From contig JAAEAF010007798.1 in NCBI GenBank assembly GCA_011037195.1, positions 1-64,000 of the forward strand: a stretch of DNA of 64,000 bases, in the 5' to 3' direction. The first letter of the stretch is position 1; every line of letters starts with the position of its first letter. Shown here piece by piece: positions 9,800 through 21,400 of the stretch. This stretch comes from Triatoma infestans. Taxonomy: Eukaryota; Arthropoda; Insecta; Hemiptera; Reduviidae. The position numbers and the translations under genes are program-made. The notes below the pieces were generated by a model. That model was not told the origin of the DNA and searched no databases. It was given only the letters and a program-made list of their open reading frames with translations.

Positions 9800-12700
9800 A
9801 ATGATTCTGTTTTCAGTATTATGGCTTATAATGTCGCAGGGTTAAAAAACAAAAGGGATAATTTTCATTTTTTAATTTCGTTAAAAGATATAATATTATT
9901 TTATGTTCGATAATTTTTTAGAGGAAAGTGATACAGAGTTATGTGAATTTTATTTTAGTGAGTTTTATTTTGTTGTAAACCCAGCGGTGAGGAATAACAC
10001 TTATAGTAGGGCAATTGGTGGGAGTGTTTATGGCTTCAAAAAATCAAAATTCAAGGTTAATGCATTAAATTTTATACGTGTGAATAATAATGTAGTTATT
10101 AAATTAGTGCAAAATGATATTTTAATTTATATTGTACCAATATATATTAATTGTAATTACTGGGAGAAAGATTTTGAAAATCTGGGAAATCTATTAAGTT
10201 TAGCTGTGGTAAATAATTTTATTACTATTGGGGATTGTAATGTGCGTATTGCGGATGCACAAGCTATACGTTCTGAGGTGACTTACTTTAAAGATAAAAT
10301 CATATCTGAGCGTAAATACAAAGATAAAAATTAAAATGCAAGAGGTAAACTGTTCCTGGAACTTTGTGACGATCATGACCTCATTATATTAAATGGTAAA
10401 AAAGAAGCCGACAAGGAAGGCAATTCAACATTTATAGGAGCCATGGGGTCATCAGTAAATGATCTTTGCTCCGTTAGTTTTTCTCTTCAGTCAACTGTTG
10501 TGAAATTTACTGTTGTACCAGAGTTTTTTCAGATCACTGTCCCATTGTTTCAACTTTGCATTCCTTAGATAATAAAATAAATGAAGCTGTTAATATTCCG
10601 CTTTTGCCAAAGTAAATTTGGATTGAGGAAAATAGCTCAAAATATAAACAAAAATTTCAAAACCAATTGGATGAGTATGACTTCAGTGGTGACCCCCAAA
10701 AGTTTATAACAAGTCTTGTTAATTGCATTCAAAATGTCGCTTCCATTAATAAAAGCCAATGTGACAAACCTCAGTTAAAAAAAACAGGAATGGTTCGTCT
10801 GTTACTGTTTTAAAGAAAGGAAAAATACTTTCAATTTGTTACAGCTTTATAGAAAAACTAATTGTTTAGTGATAAAGGACATGTATTTAGAATGTAAAAA
10901 GAATTACAATCTACTTTGTAAAAATAAAAAATTAGCGTATTATTAGTCGATAATAGGAAATTAAAGTGGGCTAAAGACTCGAAGTAGTATTGGAATACAG
11001 TTAAAATGTTTAAAAAGCAGAGTTTTCTTTGTAATACCAATATTAAGGCAGATAACTTTAAGGTATTTTTTCAGAAGTTGTATAATCCTTCGATCGAAGC
11101 TCCCACAGTATTATATGTTGAACCTCTTGTAACGGATTCACTTTTAGATAGTGATTTCACGTTATCTGAATTAATGGTATGTTATAAGGCAAAGACTGGT
11201 AAAGCTCCAGAAATTAACGGAGTAAACTATGAATTTTTTAAAAATTCTGAAAATTTTTTGTTAACACCGATTTCTATATTCAATGGAATTCACCAAGGTG
11301 AAGTGTACCCGCCAATAAAGATTCTTTAATATTTCTAATGCACAAGAAGGGAGATACGAAGTTGGTGACAAACTATAAGGCCATTTCTTTCATTGATGTA
11401 GAGGCGAAATTGTTTACGGGTCTGCTTTTGAATAGGATTATCAGTGGCTCGACGGTCATAACATAATTACGGAATTTCAAGCGGGTTTTCGAAAGGATTA
11501 TTCGACTATTGATAATATATTCAGCTTAGTAAATTTAGTCAAAATGAAATTAGTAGAGGGACTTACAAAAAAAAGTATATTTGTTTGTTATAGACTTCAA
11601 GGCCGCATTTGATTCCATTCCGCGACAGTTACTGTTCTATAAGCTTTCTCACATACGTTTATCAAGTAAATTTATTCGTGCAATTAAACTCTTGTACTGT
11701 GGTACAAGCGCTGCTGTTTGGTGCAAAGAAGGTATTTCGGAATGGTTTTATTGGCTTCCGGTGTGAGTCAAGTCTGCCTTCTTTCTCCCACCCTCTTTTC
11801 AATTTATTTAAATGATATTTCGGAAGAAATTGGAGGTGGTGTAAATATCGGGGGTTTGACTGTACTTGTGCTATTATATGTGAACGATATTGTACTGCTG
11901 GCTGATAATACAAAAATATTACAAAGTATGATTAATTCATTAAGTTGCTATTGTAAAAAATAGGGGCTGGTGCTTAACTTAGAAAAATTGTGAGGGTAAG
12001 GACACAGAGATTGTTAAAGAATATAAATATTTGGGTGTAAACTTGACGCCTTCCTTATCTTTTGATAAATATTTAAAAGATAAACTGGGAACTGCTAAAT
12101 TTGGTTTAAATTGCACATGGAGCAGGTTGCTGCTTTCAAAAATAGCTATAGACTCAAAATATAAAATTTATTATGCAACTTCCAGAGCCGTTACGTGCTA
12201 AGCTGTCCAAGTTTGGGGTTTTAAGAAATATGAAACGGTTGAAAAATTGCAGAGGTCTTCCTCAAGAAGTTATTCTGCTTACCGTCTAATACCCCTAACT
12301 ATGTGTTCACTTTAGAAACAGGCATCTCTAGTATGTATATTTATACTTTAAAATTACATTTTAATTATATTTTAAATTACTACTCCAGTTACCAGACTCT
12401 AGAGTGCCCAGAATTATTGCCATGAAAGTAATCGCTAAAAATTTATTTTGGTTTGAAGACTGGAAGGTATTATGTTCACAGTTTCATATTTCATTACCAG
12501 ATTTTAAAGCGGAGTCTTTGTAGGTTTGGCAGTCAAATCTGAATAACATTATATCCAAACTAGAGCTAAATGATAAACTAGAAGCAGAAAGTAAGGCCAG
12601 ACAGGCCTTACACCATAGGTTATATTCTAAGCTGAGCTATAACTGCAATTACATTAGTACAAACTCATTCGATGATGCGAAGCTCATTTTAAAGTCCAGA

Positions 12701-12960
12701 TGTGAAGTTCTAAATTTAAAATACAAATTGTTCAACAGTGATGATTGTCAGCTTTGCTCGATGTGCAATTCGCGAGAAATAGTGGACGTATCGCACTTTG
12801 TGGCCATTTACTCTATTTTAGCTCTCAACAGAATTAAATATTTTAACAAAAAAATACAGAGGTAGAACTTTGTGAATATTTAAACGTTAAAAACTGGAGA
12901 ATGCTTTGTTTTTACTTAATAGATGCGTTCAGTTACAGAAATTTTTTAATACAAGAATTT
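9800..12960 (+). pseudogene. LINE ORF2: APE endonuclease and reverse transcriptase
   Basis: Endonuclease block 9818-10560: it opens with FSIMAYNVAGLKNKRDN, changes frame near 9905, has GDCNVRI (normally GDFN) near 10230 and a C-terminal GSSVNDLCSVS. Reverse transcriptase block about 11160-12000: NYKAISFIDVEAKLF, then VIDFKAAFDSIPRQLL (box A), GVSQVCLLSPTLFS (box B; the usual QG glycine is lost) and YVNDIVLLAD where YADD is expected, so a catalytic Asp has become Asn. EYKYLGVNLTPSLSFD near 12025 is the post-palm motif. A CQLCSMCNSREIVDVSHF cysteine cluster ends it near 12800. Many stops and frameshifts: not functional. Confidence 0.8.
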
Positions 12961-13110
12961 GACTTTTGACTTTTTACTTTTAATTAGATATGGATAAGGA
13001 GTGAAATGTATGTTAGGGCCCCACTTTGTAGAAGTTAAATTCATTTAATTATTTATCTCCCCTCATTAAATAATAAATTTAATTATTATTATTATTATAT
13101 TTATTATTTC

Positions 13111-13700
13111 TTACAATCTTTTATTTGTAGAAACATTTTTATTTTGACATAACTTTGTTTCGAGACCTCCTTTACTAATTGTATTAGTTCTATTAATTTG
13201 TTTATTAGTTTAAGTTTCATTAAATGTGTATGCAACTCATGCATTATTGTGTTTTGCTTTTTTTTTTTCTTTCTTTATATTGTCATAAAATTTTGTTTGA
13301 CAAATAAACGCATTATTTGTTTATTATTTATTTTTATAGAGGAGACCAGCGGAGACAAGAGCCTACCCAGGCAGATAGAGGAAGTGTTTACATTTTAGTC
13401 TAGAAGTGACCACCAAAACTACTACCGACCCAAAATATAATGTTTGATTTTAACGTCACAAAATTACTTACATAAAAATGTTTCAAATAAATTTGATAGG
13501 TGTGAATGGGTTAGGCTTTCAATATTTTGAAGAAAATCATTATAGCCGTTTTCAAGGGATAAATACAAAAAAAAAAACACAAAAACTTCTGAAAAATTCG
13601 TGGTGGAATTCTAGCAATGCTCTAGTATATATCAATATTATATTGGTGCTAGAATTTTACGTTGTATTGAAACGGAAAATGTTTTTATCCCATAGAATCG
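13111..13700. other. AT-rich DNA, weak family X traces
   Basis: About 13480-13560 resembles a diverged X segment (ATGTTTCAAATAAATTTGATAG, GAAGAAAATCATTATAGCC). No supported gene. Confidence 0.4.
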
Positions 13701-13704
13701 TATC

Positions 13705-14075
13705 ATAGGCATTTATGTGTATAGTGAAATGTAGTTGGTGATGTGTGTTGTAGCTTGTGGCGTGAGCGGTTTTGTAAAGGGCTTGTGTGTATGTGTAAAG
13801 CGATAGGAGTATTAAGAAATAATCAAGAGATCACCACTGTTTTTAAAATAAATATATTAATTTCTAAATGAATTTAAACACTTTACAATGTCATAATTAT
13901 ATGGTTATTAAATACTGAAACTCTTATGTTTTAATTTAAGATGACTGGAACTGATGCTAAGAGAGCGATTTCTGAGCAAGTGTTCTGGTTCAGTGTCGAA
14001 TACAGACTGTCCTTGTTTGATAGCAGAATTTAGACACTCTCTCTTGAAGGAAAGTTTTCTCTTCTGAGTTCAAAT
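13705..14075 (+). repeat. Dispersed repeat, also at 62925-63260
   Basis: Shares an ordered set of phrases with 62925-63260 in the same orientation: GAGCGGTTT, AAAGGGCTTG, a CACCAC block followed by AATAAATATATT, then GCAAGTGTTCTG and GCAGA/ATACAGACTGT. Identity is partial with small gaps. No coding capacity. The ends are undefined; an LTR or MITE remnant is possible. Confidence 0.55.
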
Positions 14076-14399
14076 TCTCTCCTGTGAGTGGAAGTGAAAA
14101 CACAAAGCTATCAAAGTTCTGTGAACTTTACTGTAACGGTAGTCATCTACCTGGGTGCACCATTTTTGCCAGCGAATGTTAGAATATTCTTGAAATATAT
14201 TCAAAGAAAATATATTTCTGGCATCCATCACAATAGATCGGATATGAAGTCCATAAAGAATATTTGGTGAGCCGTTGTCAATGTGCTGCTATAATAAAGC
14301 AGCCTATTTAGATTTTCCATAGACAATGCTAGGAATACAGAGCCCAAAACGTTTGTTTACAACTATTTTCCAAGAAAATTCTTTTAACAATTATTTGAT

Positions 14400-14480
14400 G
14401 GTAAGTGGTGGTTATGGTTATGGCAGGAGGAGAAAGTCGTGTGAGTGTTTCACACCAGATTTTTTTTGTTTGTTTCGAGA
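14400..14480 (+). repeat. Family X tail fragment
   Basis: Contains GAAAGTCGTGTGAGTGTTTC followed by ACACCAGATTTTTT, the terminal segment of family X. The rest of the copy is not recognisable upstream. Confidence 0.6.
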
Positions 14481-15290
14481 TATGTCGGAGTATGAGCACA
14501 GTTTTTTACTCTATGTATAATTAAAATTTGTGGTATTTTACCTTAAAACAAAAAAATAAATGCCAAAAAAAGCAGGGATGAAATGTTTGCCTACCCTTAC
14601 AAAGGCCAATATAGTTTATGTGCGAGGGGCCAACAGAACTCTAGAACTGGAAAGAATGGGTAGGGTAGTAGTGTAAAGTAGGTAGTAGCACTGGTAGAAG
14701 GTGGTAGAAACATGCGAACTGGTCGTTCCACATGTTGTCGGATTATCGTAGTTGAGGATCTGCCCCCTCCTGTTGGAATGAGTCTTGGCTGCTAAGGCTA
14801 TTGAGTGAGTAAATGAGTAACTAGGGGAAAACATTCGACGTTTTAACTGAGTAACTGAAACAGTGAGTTTTAGAGACATGCTCTTTTGTTTTTTTTTCCA
14901 AAGGAAAAGGGGCAAACGGCCATAGTTGTACAGAGCTGCGGTCATAGATCTTAGCAAGTGATAAACACGCCAGCGTAACCTCCCATACCCCTGCTACTAA
15001 CATTCAACATAGGTTATATTACTAACAAAACATAAAGACACGCACAAATACATATACAACAAAAGTATATTGTAATATCACACGTATTTAAAAGCAGAAG
15101 AAAATTTACTATTAATATTTTGTACTAAACAAAAAATAATAAAAAATCTGGTCTGAAATACTCGTTGCGATTTTACGTGGTTGTTGTTGGTTGGGACTAA
15201 TTCTGTTCTAACATATAATTCTCACTGGACGTTTAATTATCTAACTTTAATTTCATTTTTGTTTTTATGCCAAACGTTTCTAAAGTCGAC
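14481..15290. other. No recognisable feature
   Basis: A slightly less AT-rich block (14590-15000) has overlapping short frames on the minus strand but none resembles a protein I know. Confidence 0.5.
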
Positions 15291-15314
15291 GATGTTTAAA
15301 GAAAATTGAACTAT

Positions 15315-15845
15315 TGTATTGAGTTATTCTAGTAAAAAGAAGTTGTTTGAGTGTTTCACAACAGTTTTTTTTGTGACAGGGCTGATCTCGGGTAGTTTGT
15401 TTTTTTGCCCTAAATGGTATTTTAACATATTGTACGGTAAGTCTAACCTAAAGTTTCCAAAAAATGGTTACGTTATAATGAGAACAAAAAAAACTAGTTT
15501 AAAGAAAATCGTCGGAGCCATTTTTGAGAAAATCGCAAAAACGTGTAAAAAAAAAAAAATAGTAAAGTGGTACTTCCGGATGAGGAATTTTGACAGATAA
15601 CGCACCGTCAGATCCCATGGTGATACCTAAACGTAATATCAAGTTTCAACTTTCTACGGTTTTTCGTTTTTGAGCTATGCTGTTCACATACACACACACA
15701 CACACACACACACAGACCATTTGCTAAAAACCACTTTTTTGGACTCAGGGGACCTCAAAACGGATATTTCCAGTGAAAACTCGATATCGAAAATTTGACA
15801 CGATTACAATATTTCTTCTTACTAGGAGTAAGAGAAAGTAAAAAG
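15315..15845. repeat. Family X: forward tail plus reverse copy with (CA)n
   Basis: 15325-15372 is a forward tail (AAGTTGTTTGAGTGTTTCAC). From about 15480 a reverse copy runs to AGGAGTAAGAGAAAGT near 15836. Inside it are GGAGCCATTTTTGAGAAAAT, a CTTCCGG motif, (CA)n at 15692-15713 and GACTCAGGGGACCTCAAAAC. Confidence 0.7.
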
Positions 15846-15937
15846 ATCAATTTTTATAAACATAATTTTCCGACTTACAAAAGATTTAAATATTTAAACA
15901 ATATTTTTCTAAATTCCAATAAAAAATAATAATCAGA

Positions 15938-16065
15938 CATATTTTTCGGCGATAGCCTTTTTTTTTTGTGGTCATCTACCGGTTTCGGGCGTTCGCCCAT
16001 CAATCAGTATGTCTTGTGATAACAGTGCGAGAACACAGACTGGCACAGAACAAATTCAGTTTAAT
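15938..16065 (-). mobile_element. Half of a hammerhead palindrome, family A
   Basis: Matches the left arm of the element at 49063-49361: GATAGCC, GTGGTCATC, CCGGTTTCGGGCGTTCGCCC, then AACACAGACT. The second arm is absent. Confidence 0.65.
15971..16010 (-). ncRNA. Degenerate hammerhead motif, family A
   Basis: Minus strand: stem II GGGCGAACGCCC, GAAA, stem III CCGG and a GTA cleavage site followed by GATGAC. The catalytic box reads CTGATTGA, one base longer than CTGANGA, so it is probably inactive. Confidence 0.6.
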
Positions 16066-16195
16066 GCTCACACACAGACATACACATATACAGACCATTC
16101 GCAAAAAACATTTTTTTTCTAAAGAATTCGAAAATTTGACATGATCGTAATATTTCTCTTACCAGGAGAATAAGAGAAAATAAATAATATTTGCA
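16066..16195 (-). repeat. Family X end fragment
   Basis: ACACACAGACATACACAT, then CAGACCATTCGCAAAAAACA and the terminal stretch TTTCTCTTACCAGGAG followed by AATAAGAGAAAAT, with a 4-bp insertion relative to other copies. Confidence 0.6.
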
Positions 16196-16439
16196 TTAAA
16201 GTCACACTTCCGGGTGACGGATTTTGATCGAAACCTACGTGTCAGATAATCGGTAATGATACCTAAAGATTACTTCAAGTTCGAGCTTCCCTGCGAGTTT
16301 TCGGTACCTATTGATCATTTATATACAGAAACAAACAGACATACGATATATATACATATATACACCAAATTCTGATTTGAAGGAAAGTAAAAATTGTTTA
16401 TCACTGTTTTGGATTTTTCTCAATCCTGAGATTGTCTTA

Positions 16440-17005
16440 ATTCTTAACCGTCAAATTTACTCTCTCTACCTCTCTCGGTCCGTTACCCCTTCGTCTCTTA
16501 GGCCGTGACCACATATGCTTTCCTGGACTTTTTCTCTATCCATTAGGTCTTCGGCCTTTCTCTTTTATTTCATCCTTCTGCCACACATTCCAAAGCCATT
16601 TTGGGAATTAGTCCCTCTTCCATCCTCCATACATGACCATAACATTTCAGTCTCCTTCCATCTAACACCTCCATAATATTTCCTTTTTCTTCCATTTTTT
16701 TCTCGAAATCATCACAAACTTTTTTTTTTTTGTTGGTACTTTGGAATTTCTAGCCGACATGTTCCAAAAATCCATTACGGTTGAACGTAATTTTTTTTTC
16801 ACCTGAGTACTGTTCACTTTCGATCATTGAATTGTGAAATTGTATTCAGGATATTGCTGCTCCAGATTCAATGATTCAGTATCCCTCTCACGTTTCTGGC
16901 GTTGGTTATTCTCTTCTATATCTCCATAGTAGAACATCCATTTCTTTCATGAATGGAGCCTAAGTAACAAAAACTATCTACTTTCGTATTGGTGTACTGA
17001 TCATT
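16440..17005 (-). pseudogene. LINE reverse transcriptase C-terminal remnant
   Basis: Read on the minus strand from about 17005: VDSFCYLGSIHERNG (the post-palm FxYLG motif), KRITNARN, then after several lesions RRLKCYGHVWRMEEGLIPK and KRERPKT. The order YLG ... RLxxxGHVxRM ... KRxRP is the usual C-terminal half of RTE/CR1-type LINE reverse transcriptases. The catalytic YADD is not in this fragment. Multiple stops. Confidence 0.7.
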
Positions 17006-17034
17006 TAATATAAATATATATTAACAATAATTTG

Positions 17035-17215
17035 TCAATATTTAAGCTATTTGGAGATGTTTCCCCATGACTAACCAAAAAGCGAAAACTATTGCTCAAA
17101 TTATTGTTAATAATATATTCACGAGATACGGTACACCTAAATATCTTCTAACAGGTATAGGTAGAAACTTCACATCCACAATTAACTCCAGATCTGTGAG
17201 CTATTAAAAAATTAG
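17035..17215 (+). pseudogene. Ty3/Gypsy integrase fragment
   Basis: A short open stretch from the ATG near 17068 matches, in order, the integrase core at 30700-30980 on the other strand: MTNQKAKTIAQIIV, then FTRYGTPKYLLT and NFTSTI. It breaks off at a stop and then at unrelated DNA near 17215. The catalytic aspartate expected in the TDxGxNF segment is replaced here (TGIGRNF). Confidence 0.7.
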
Positions 17216-17289
17216 AAAAGTAGCGCAAGTTACTTGAACTTTACACAAAAATATATAACATAGTAGTGAGAGATTTAGGGTAAGAAAGA

Positions 17290-17474
17290 GAATGGTTGTT
17301 GGCGCGCTGTGACTGCTGTGTGAACTCTGCTGCAAGACTGGCGGTAGACTCCCTCCTATGGCTAACAAACACAGCTGTAATTAAACAAATTTTCCCACTC
17401 TAGTCTAGCCTAAACTAGAGAGTGATCCTGACTCTCACTCTCTGCTTTGGTTCCCTCTCTTCGGATCCTATTAC
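17290..17474 (-). mobile_element. Partial LTR, reverse
   Basis: Minus strand begins TGTAATAGGATCC (17474 downward) and has the ACTCTCTAGTTTAGGC block, but the R/U5 half is replaced by unrelated DNA. Same LTR family as 36189-36482. Confidence 0.6.
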
Positions 17475-18640
17475 AATACTATAAATACTCGTATGTTCAA
17501 CAGTGCGCCCTCTAATGAAAATATAATTTGTTCCAAAAGCTTATGAAAACTGATTTATTTTAATATATTTTTTTTTTTCACAGGACCAAAGAATATCAAT
17601 AATCAATAATTAATAATCAAAGAAAAATTTGCTATAAACAAAGCTTCAAGTTTCAAAAAATTAAACGGAAGTAATAAAAAAATTAAAATAAAATAAAATA
17701 GATAACGATAATTGTAGTAAATTGTGTTTAATAAATTTTCTTACTATTATTACTATTATCATCTAATTACATTTACATAATATAATCTACATAATTGTGT
17801 AGAAAAGTTAAAATCACACCATTGGGAATAATTCCTGGCGAAGTCCCGCCTTCCCTCAACAATCGAATATGACTTCACACGCGTACACACACAATATCTA
17901 CAAAAACTATAATTACAGTTTCATATCTTTCACACTTTAAATTACTAAAAATTTTTTATAAACATGATGGCTACTGTGTCTCTTTTAAATGTCAAAAACT
18001 TCATTTTTATAATAAATACTGAAAAAAAAAACTCTGGTGTGAAATACTCACAATTAATACAATTATTTATAAACTGACAAACTTTAATGTATTACTTATT
18101 TCTTATCTAAATATTTAGTCTGTTATTTTTTGTAACCTCATATATTTATTACACCAATCTTAACATGTAATTAGTTTATATTTTTATAGCTGTTATTGAC
18201 ATTTCCCATTTAAATAGATATTTATTTTATATTATATTCTGCACTAAATTATTACTTGTTATTTTCTATTTCAATTTTGATTTATATACTTATTTTTCAT
18301 TGATATTGTATATACATATATTTATTTTTCATTTCATTCGTTGATTTTTCTCAATATTCAACAATATTCATTTTATTTATCAATATCAGTATTTATTTTC
18401 GATATGTAATAAGTATTGTTTTGTTTATTTACCCCTTTCGTTAGACTTGTCTTCTTCTTTTTTACGCCTGCGTCGTTGGCAGTTTAGCTATTTGACCTCT
18501 GGCAGTTCAATATAATGGTAGACTTGTCCTAGAATACGTTAATGGAATAGTAAAACCGTCATAACTCGTTTTTCTGCATATTATGAAACAATAGAGTCGT
18601 CATTCAACTTCACTAGACAAAAAATTCGATTTTTTATTTA
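17475..18640. other. AT-rich DNA, no gene
   Basis: Very AT-rich with many short direct repeats and no supported reading frame. Confidence 0.6.
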
Positions 18641-18644
18641 TTTA

Positions 18645-18765
18645 TTAATTTAATAGAATTAATTACTAAACAAACAAACTTAATTTCATACATTTCTAGG
18701 AGAAGATTTAAAAAAAAACATTACTAATTCCATTATAGCCCCACTCAAATTAATTATCTGCTAGA
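18645..18765. repeat. Direct repeat copy 1 (copy 2 at 19905-20015)
   Basis: Both copies contain CAAACAAACTTAATTTC, TACATTTCTA, GAGAAGATTT and ATTACTAATTCCATTATAGC in the same order and orientation. About 1.26 kb separates them and a tRNA-derived SINE lies between. Confidence 0.7.
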
Positions 18766-19446
18766 TATAATTATATTAATATACGGTTAATGTAATTATA
18801 ATTACAATAATGGGCAATAAGCAGATTTCCATTATCACCGAAATGCCATTAGAGCACCGCCCCAATTTTGGGCCCAGACTTAAATTAATTTGTATTTATT
18901 AATTTATTTTCATCGAATATATTATAAATATATTCAATAGTAATGAAATGCCAGATAAAAGTAAATTTAAATAGAACGAAATAATTTGAAACTAGAATGA
19001 GCATAAAAATCTTCGGCCGAATAAATAGAATTACAGCTATTTGACCGAAGATTTTATAGCTTCTTTTTTTCAGTAAACAAACACAACTTAGTTTCCTCTA
19101 GGATAGCGGAAGTTTAACTGGTTCTGTATTTTGTGTCTTATAGTCAGAATGATGAATGGCTCTGAGGAGAACTATTGAATATTTATTTCTAGCATTATAG
19201 CTATGAATCTGACAAAACTGATAGCTTGTTACTTTAAACGTTAATAAAGCCGGCAAGATTTTTTTTTATATTTTTGATGAAATCTACATATACGCATTTA
19301 TTTTATTTCTTGATTTATTTTTACATCTTTTAAGATTACAGAGGGTAATTGACCTTACTGCTAAACATAAGAAACCTTATGTTTCCTACTCACGTAAGAA
19401 AGAAAACAAATGACAAATTTCCTTAAGTAATTACCTTTTTTTGTCC

Positions 19447-19697
19447 ACACGCGTTGGTTTAGTGGCGCGCACTGGCCTTTCGTGCGAGAATTCATGGTTC
19501 GTTTCCCGTGAGGGCAAAGTCGGTGTTGACCCAGTATCGTGATAAAAAGTGGGAAGCTACAGTTAGTAGCACCCTAGGTATCAAAGGCCCGGAACTAAAC
19601 GACGTGGGAACTGCGGCATGCTTACCAAACGCCCCCCAATTCAAATCGCCGTCTGGCAAGCATTGGCCCTTCTTGGGCTGCTGCGCCCTAGGGTTTA
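19447..19697 (+). repeat. tRNA-derived SINE, family 1
   Basis: The head resembles a tRNA gene: box A-like TTGGTTTAGTGGCGCGC and box B-like GGTTCGTTTCC. The body has AAAGTCGGTGTTGACCCAG, GTGATAAAAAGTGGGAAGCT and GGGCTGCTGCGCC. Copies at 50763-51010 (+) and 57264-57500 (-) share the whole length. It lacks a tRNA acceptor stem, so it is not a tRNA gene. Confidence 0.85.
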
Positions 19698-19904
19698 ATT
19701 ACCTTTTTCTTAAATTACATGAGAAGAAAGAAAAAGAAAAAACAAACAAACAAAAAATCAAATCATTATCAAAATACATAACTTAAAACATCCCGTATTT
19801 GATTTATATCAAGGGCAGAATAAAAAGATATCTTTTATTTTACTTATATTATCTGATTCCGTAAAAGTAAGTAAATTTATGAAATTTTCATTTTCATTGT
19901 CGCG

Positions 19905-20015
19905 TGTTAATTTATTGGAATTCCTATACAAACAAACTTAATTTCGTACATTTCTACGAGAAGATTTTAATAAGACATTACTAATTCCATTATAGCCCGA
20001 CCCTAATTAATGTAT
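19905..20015. repeat. Direct repeat copy 2
   Basis: Partner of 18645-18765. Followed at 20060-20150 by a short family X piece (CTCAGGGGACCTCAAAAC). Confidence 0.7.
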
Positions 20016-20327
20016 ATCGTATACACAGAAGAGAGAGTGCAATAGAGAAACACCCATTTCTAAAAAAGGACCTTTCACACTCAGGGGACCTCAAAACATG
20101 TATTTTCAGTGAAATTAATTTTCTTAAATTTGACACACTGATAGTAGTTCATCTTGTGTATGCATTGACCTTCAGATTTAGAGGCGAGTATTTATACATG
20201 TATGAACAAGCATTTAGAGATTGTTCCAATTGGTCGGGGATTGGCAACACGGCACGCGCATGAATGATCTTATGAATGTGTTGTGAATAGGTCTTATTTT
20301 ATTTTTAGGTTAAGTACTTTATGTGAT

Positions 20328-20560
20328 GGAGGAATATCGAATACTTCACCACAATATTTTAATTGTGTTTAAGAAAAATATGTTTGTTTATTTGTGAAAG
20401 TATTTGTTAGTATGACCGTTTTTTCGGGGATAAATGTATTAGAATGGACGTATTTATAAGCGTGAGTGGATTTATTAGCATGCTTGTATTTATTAGGATG
20501 AAAATGTTATACGTATGAATGTATTATTGGGATGTCTTAGTTATTAGTCAGTCGAAATTA
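20328..20560 (+). repeat. 5' part of the poly(A) retroposon with 18-bp minisatellite
   Basis: Begins GGAGGAATATCGAATACTTC, then imperfect 16-18 bp repeats around GTATTTATTAGCATG to about 20535. The inverted insert at 42773-43476 has the same opening phrase and the same minisatellite. A 3' end is not identifiable here. Confidence 0.55.
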
Positions 20561-20889
20561 TTGGTAGGAATGTAGTGTAAATAGTTTGAGTTTATTTTAG
20601 ATTTAGGCAATCAAGAGACTCGAGGAATGTTCGGTACCATCCTTAAATTTAATATAGTACAAAGTTAACATAGATAAATAGTAAGCAACTTAGATATGAC
20701 TAGGGCAATGTTTTGATTTGCTCAGCTAGTTTGGTGTCAATTAAAGATAAAATCAAGTGCGAATGATATTAATAAAATGCACTTGAAAAAATATTCCTCC
20801 AATATGGTTGTTGTTCATTTCTAACAGGTCAAACTCACAATTCAAACAATATTTAAAAAAATCTGACATAATGTTATTTATTTGTATTA

Positions 20890-21400
20890 TTATTATTATT
20901 AATGCTCGGTGGCAGAGAGGCGCGAGCCGTGGCCAAGGAATACGCCATGCAGACGTAACATGAATACTGGTCTGTGGAAAGCCTGAGTGGGCGGACAGAA
21001 CGCCACTTTACCCAATTCCTTCAGGGTGTTGAATATTTTACTTCATATCCGTGTAATTTGGGGGAATGTGGAGGATCCGTCATGCAAATTTGCTGAACAG
21101 TCCTTAACTGTGACTGAGACTGCAAAGTTTCTTTGAGTGTAATAAGTGGCAGTTGAGAAAAACAAAGCCTGTAGCGGAAAATCGGCTGTGGGTCGCCCAA
21201 CAGCATTCTCTCAAAGATAGCTGGGACTGAGTAGCAACTTTCGAAGAGAAAGTTGTTACGAGGGGGTTTGAAATAGATCGACTTGAGTAGTAGCCTAATA
21301 CGGTCGAATCTGATGTAATGCCAAAGTTGTTCCGGCGCATGTTCCAATGCCTGCAGAGGCGCGGTTTTTGGTGGGTGACTGTCATCCCACACAACCTGGA
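20890..21400 (+). pseudogene. Probable LINE RNase H/C-terminal remnant
   Basis: The plus strand reads YWSVESLSGRTERHFTQFLQ near 20970-21030, then GVEYFTS. A Trp followed by S(L/T)SGRTT and an aromatic pair is common just after the RNase H domain of I/R1-type LINEs. Stops follow. The 123-codon minus-strand frame over the same DNA looks like a shadow of this. Confidence 0.35.

Larger units (their letters stand above)
9119..13110 (+). mobile_element. Near full-length, inactive LINE
   Basis: An element of about 4 kb with ORF1, an ORF2 holding endonuclease and reverse transcriptase, and an (ATT)n-like tail at 13078-13108. It is riddled with frameshifts and stops. Two other partial copies of the same type lie in this window (5405-6215 and 53060-55000). 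Clade is uncertain: an APE-type endonuclease, an RT with a C-terminal cysteine cluster and no RNase H suggest the Jockey/CR1/L2 group. The 5' untranslated part may reach upstream of 9119; I saw no clear boundary. Confidence 0.8.

Noticed and set aside
19447..19520. Possible tRNA gene (also 24931, 27262, 50763 and 57500 reverse)
   Set aside because: A- and B-box sequences are present, but no acceptor stem pairs and the body continues for about 170 more bases shared between copies; these are SINE heads.
21021..21392. 123-codon minus-strand frame
   Set aside because: Overlaps LINE-like plus-strand text, has low-complexity composition and no recognisable domain; likely a shadow.
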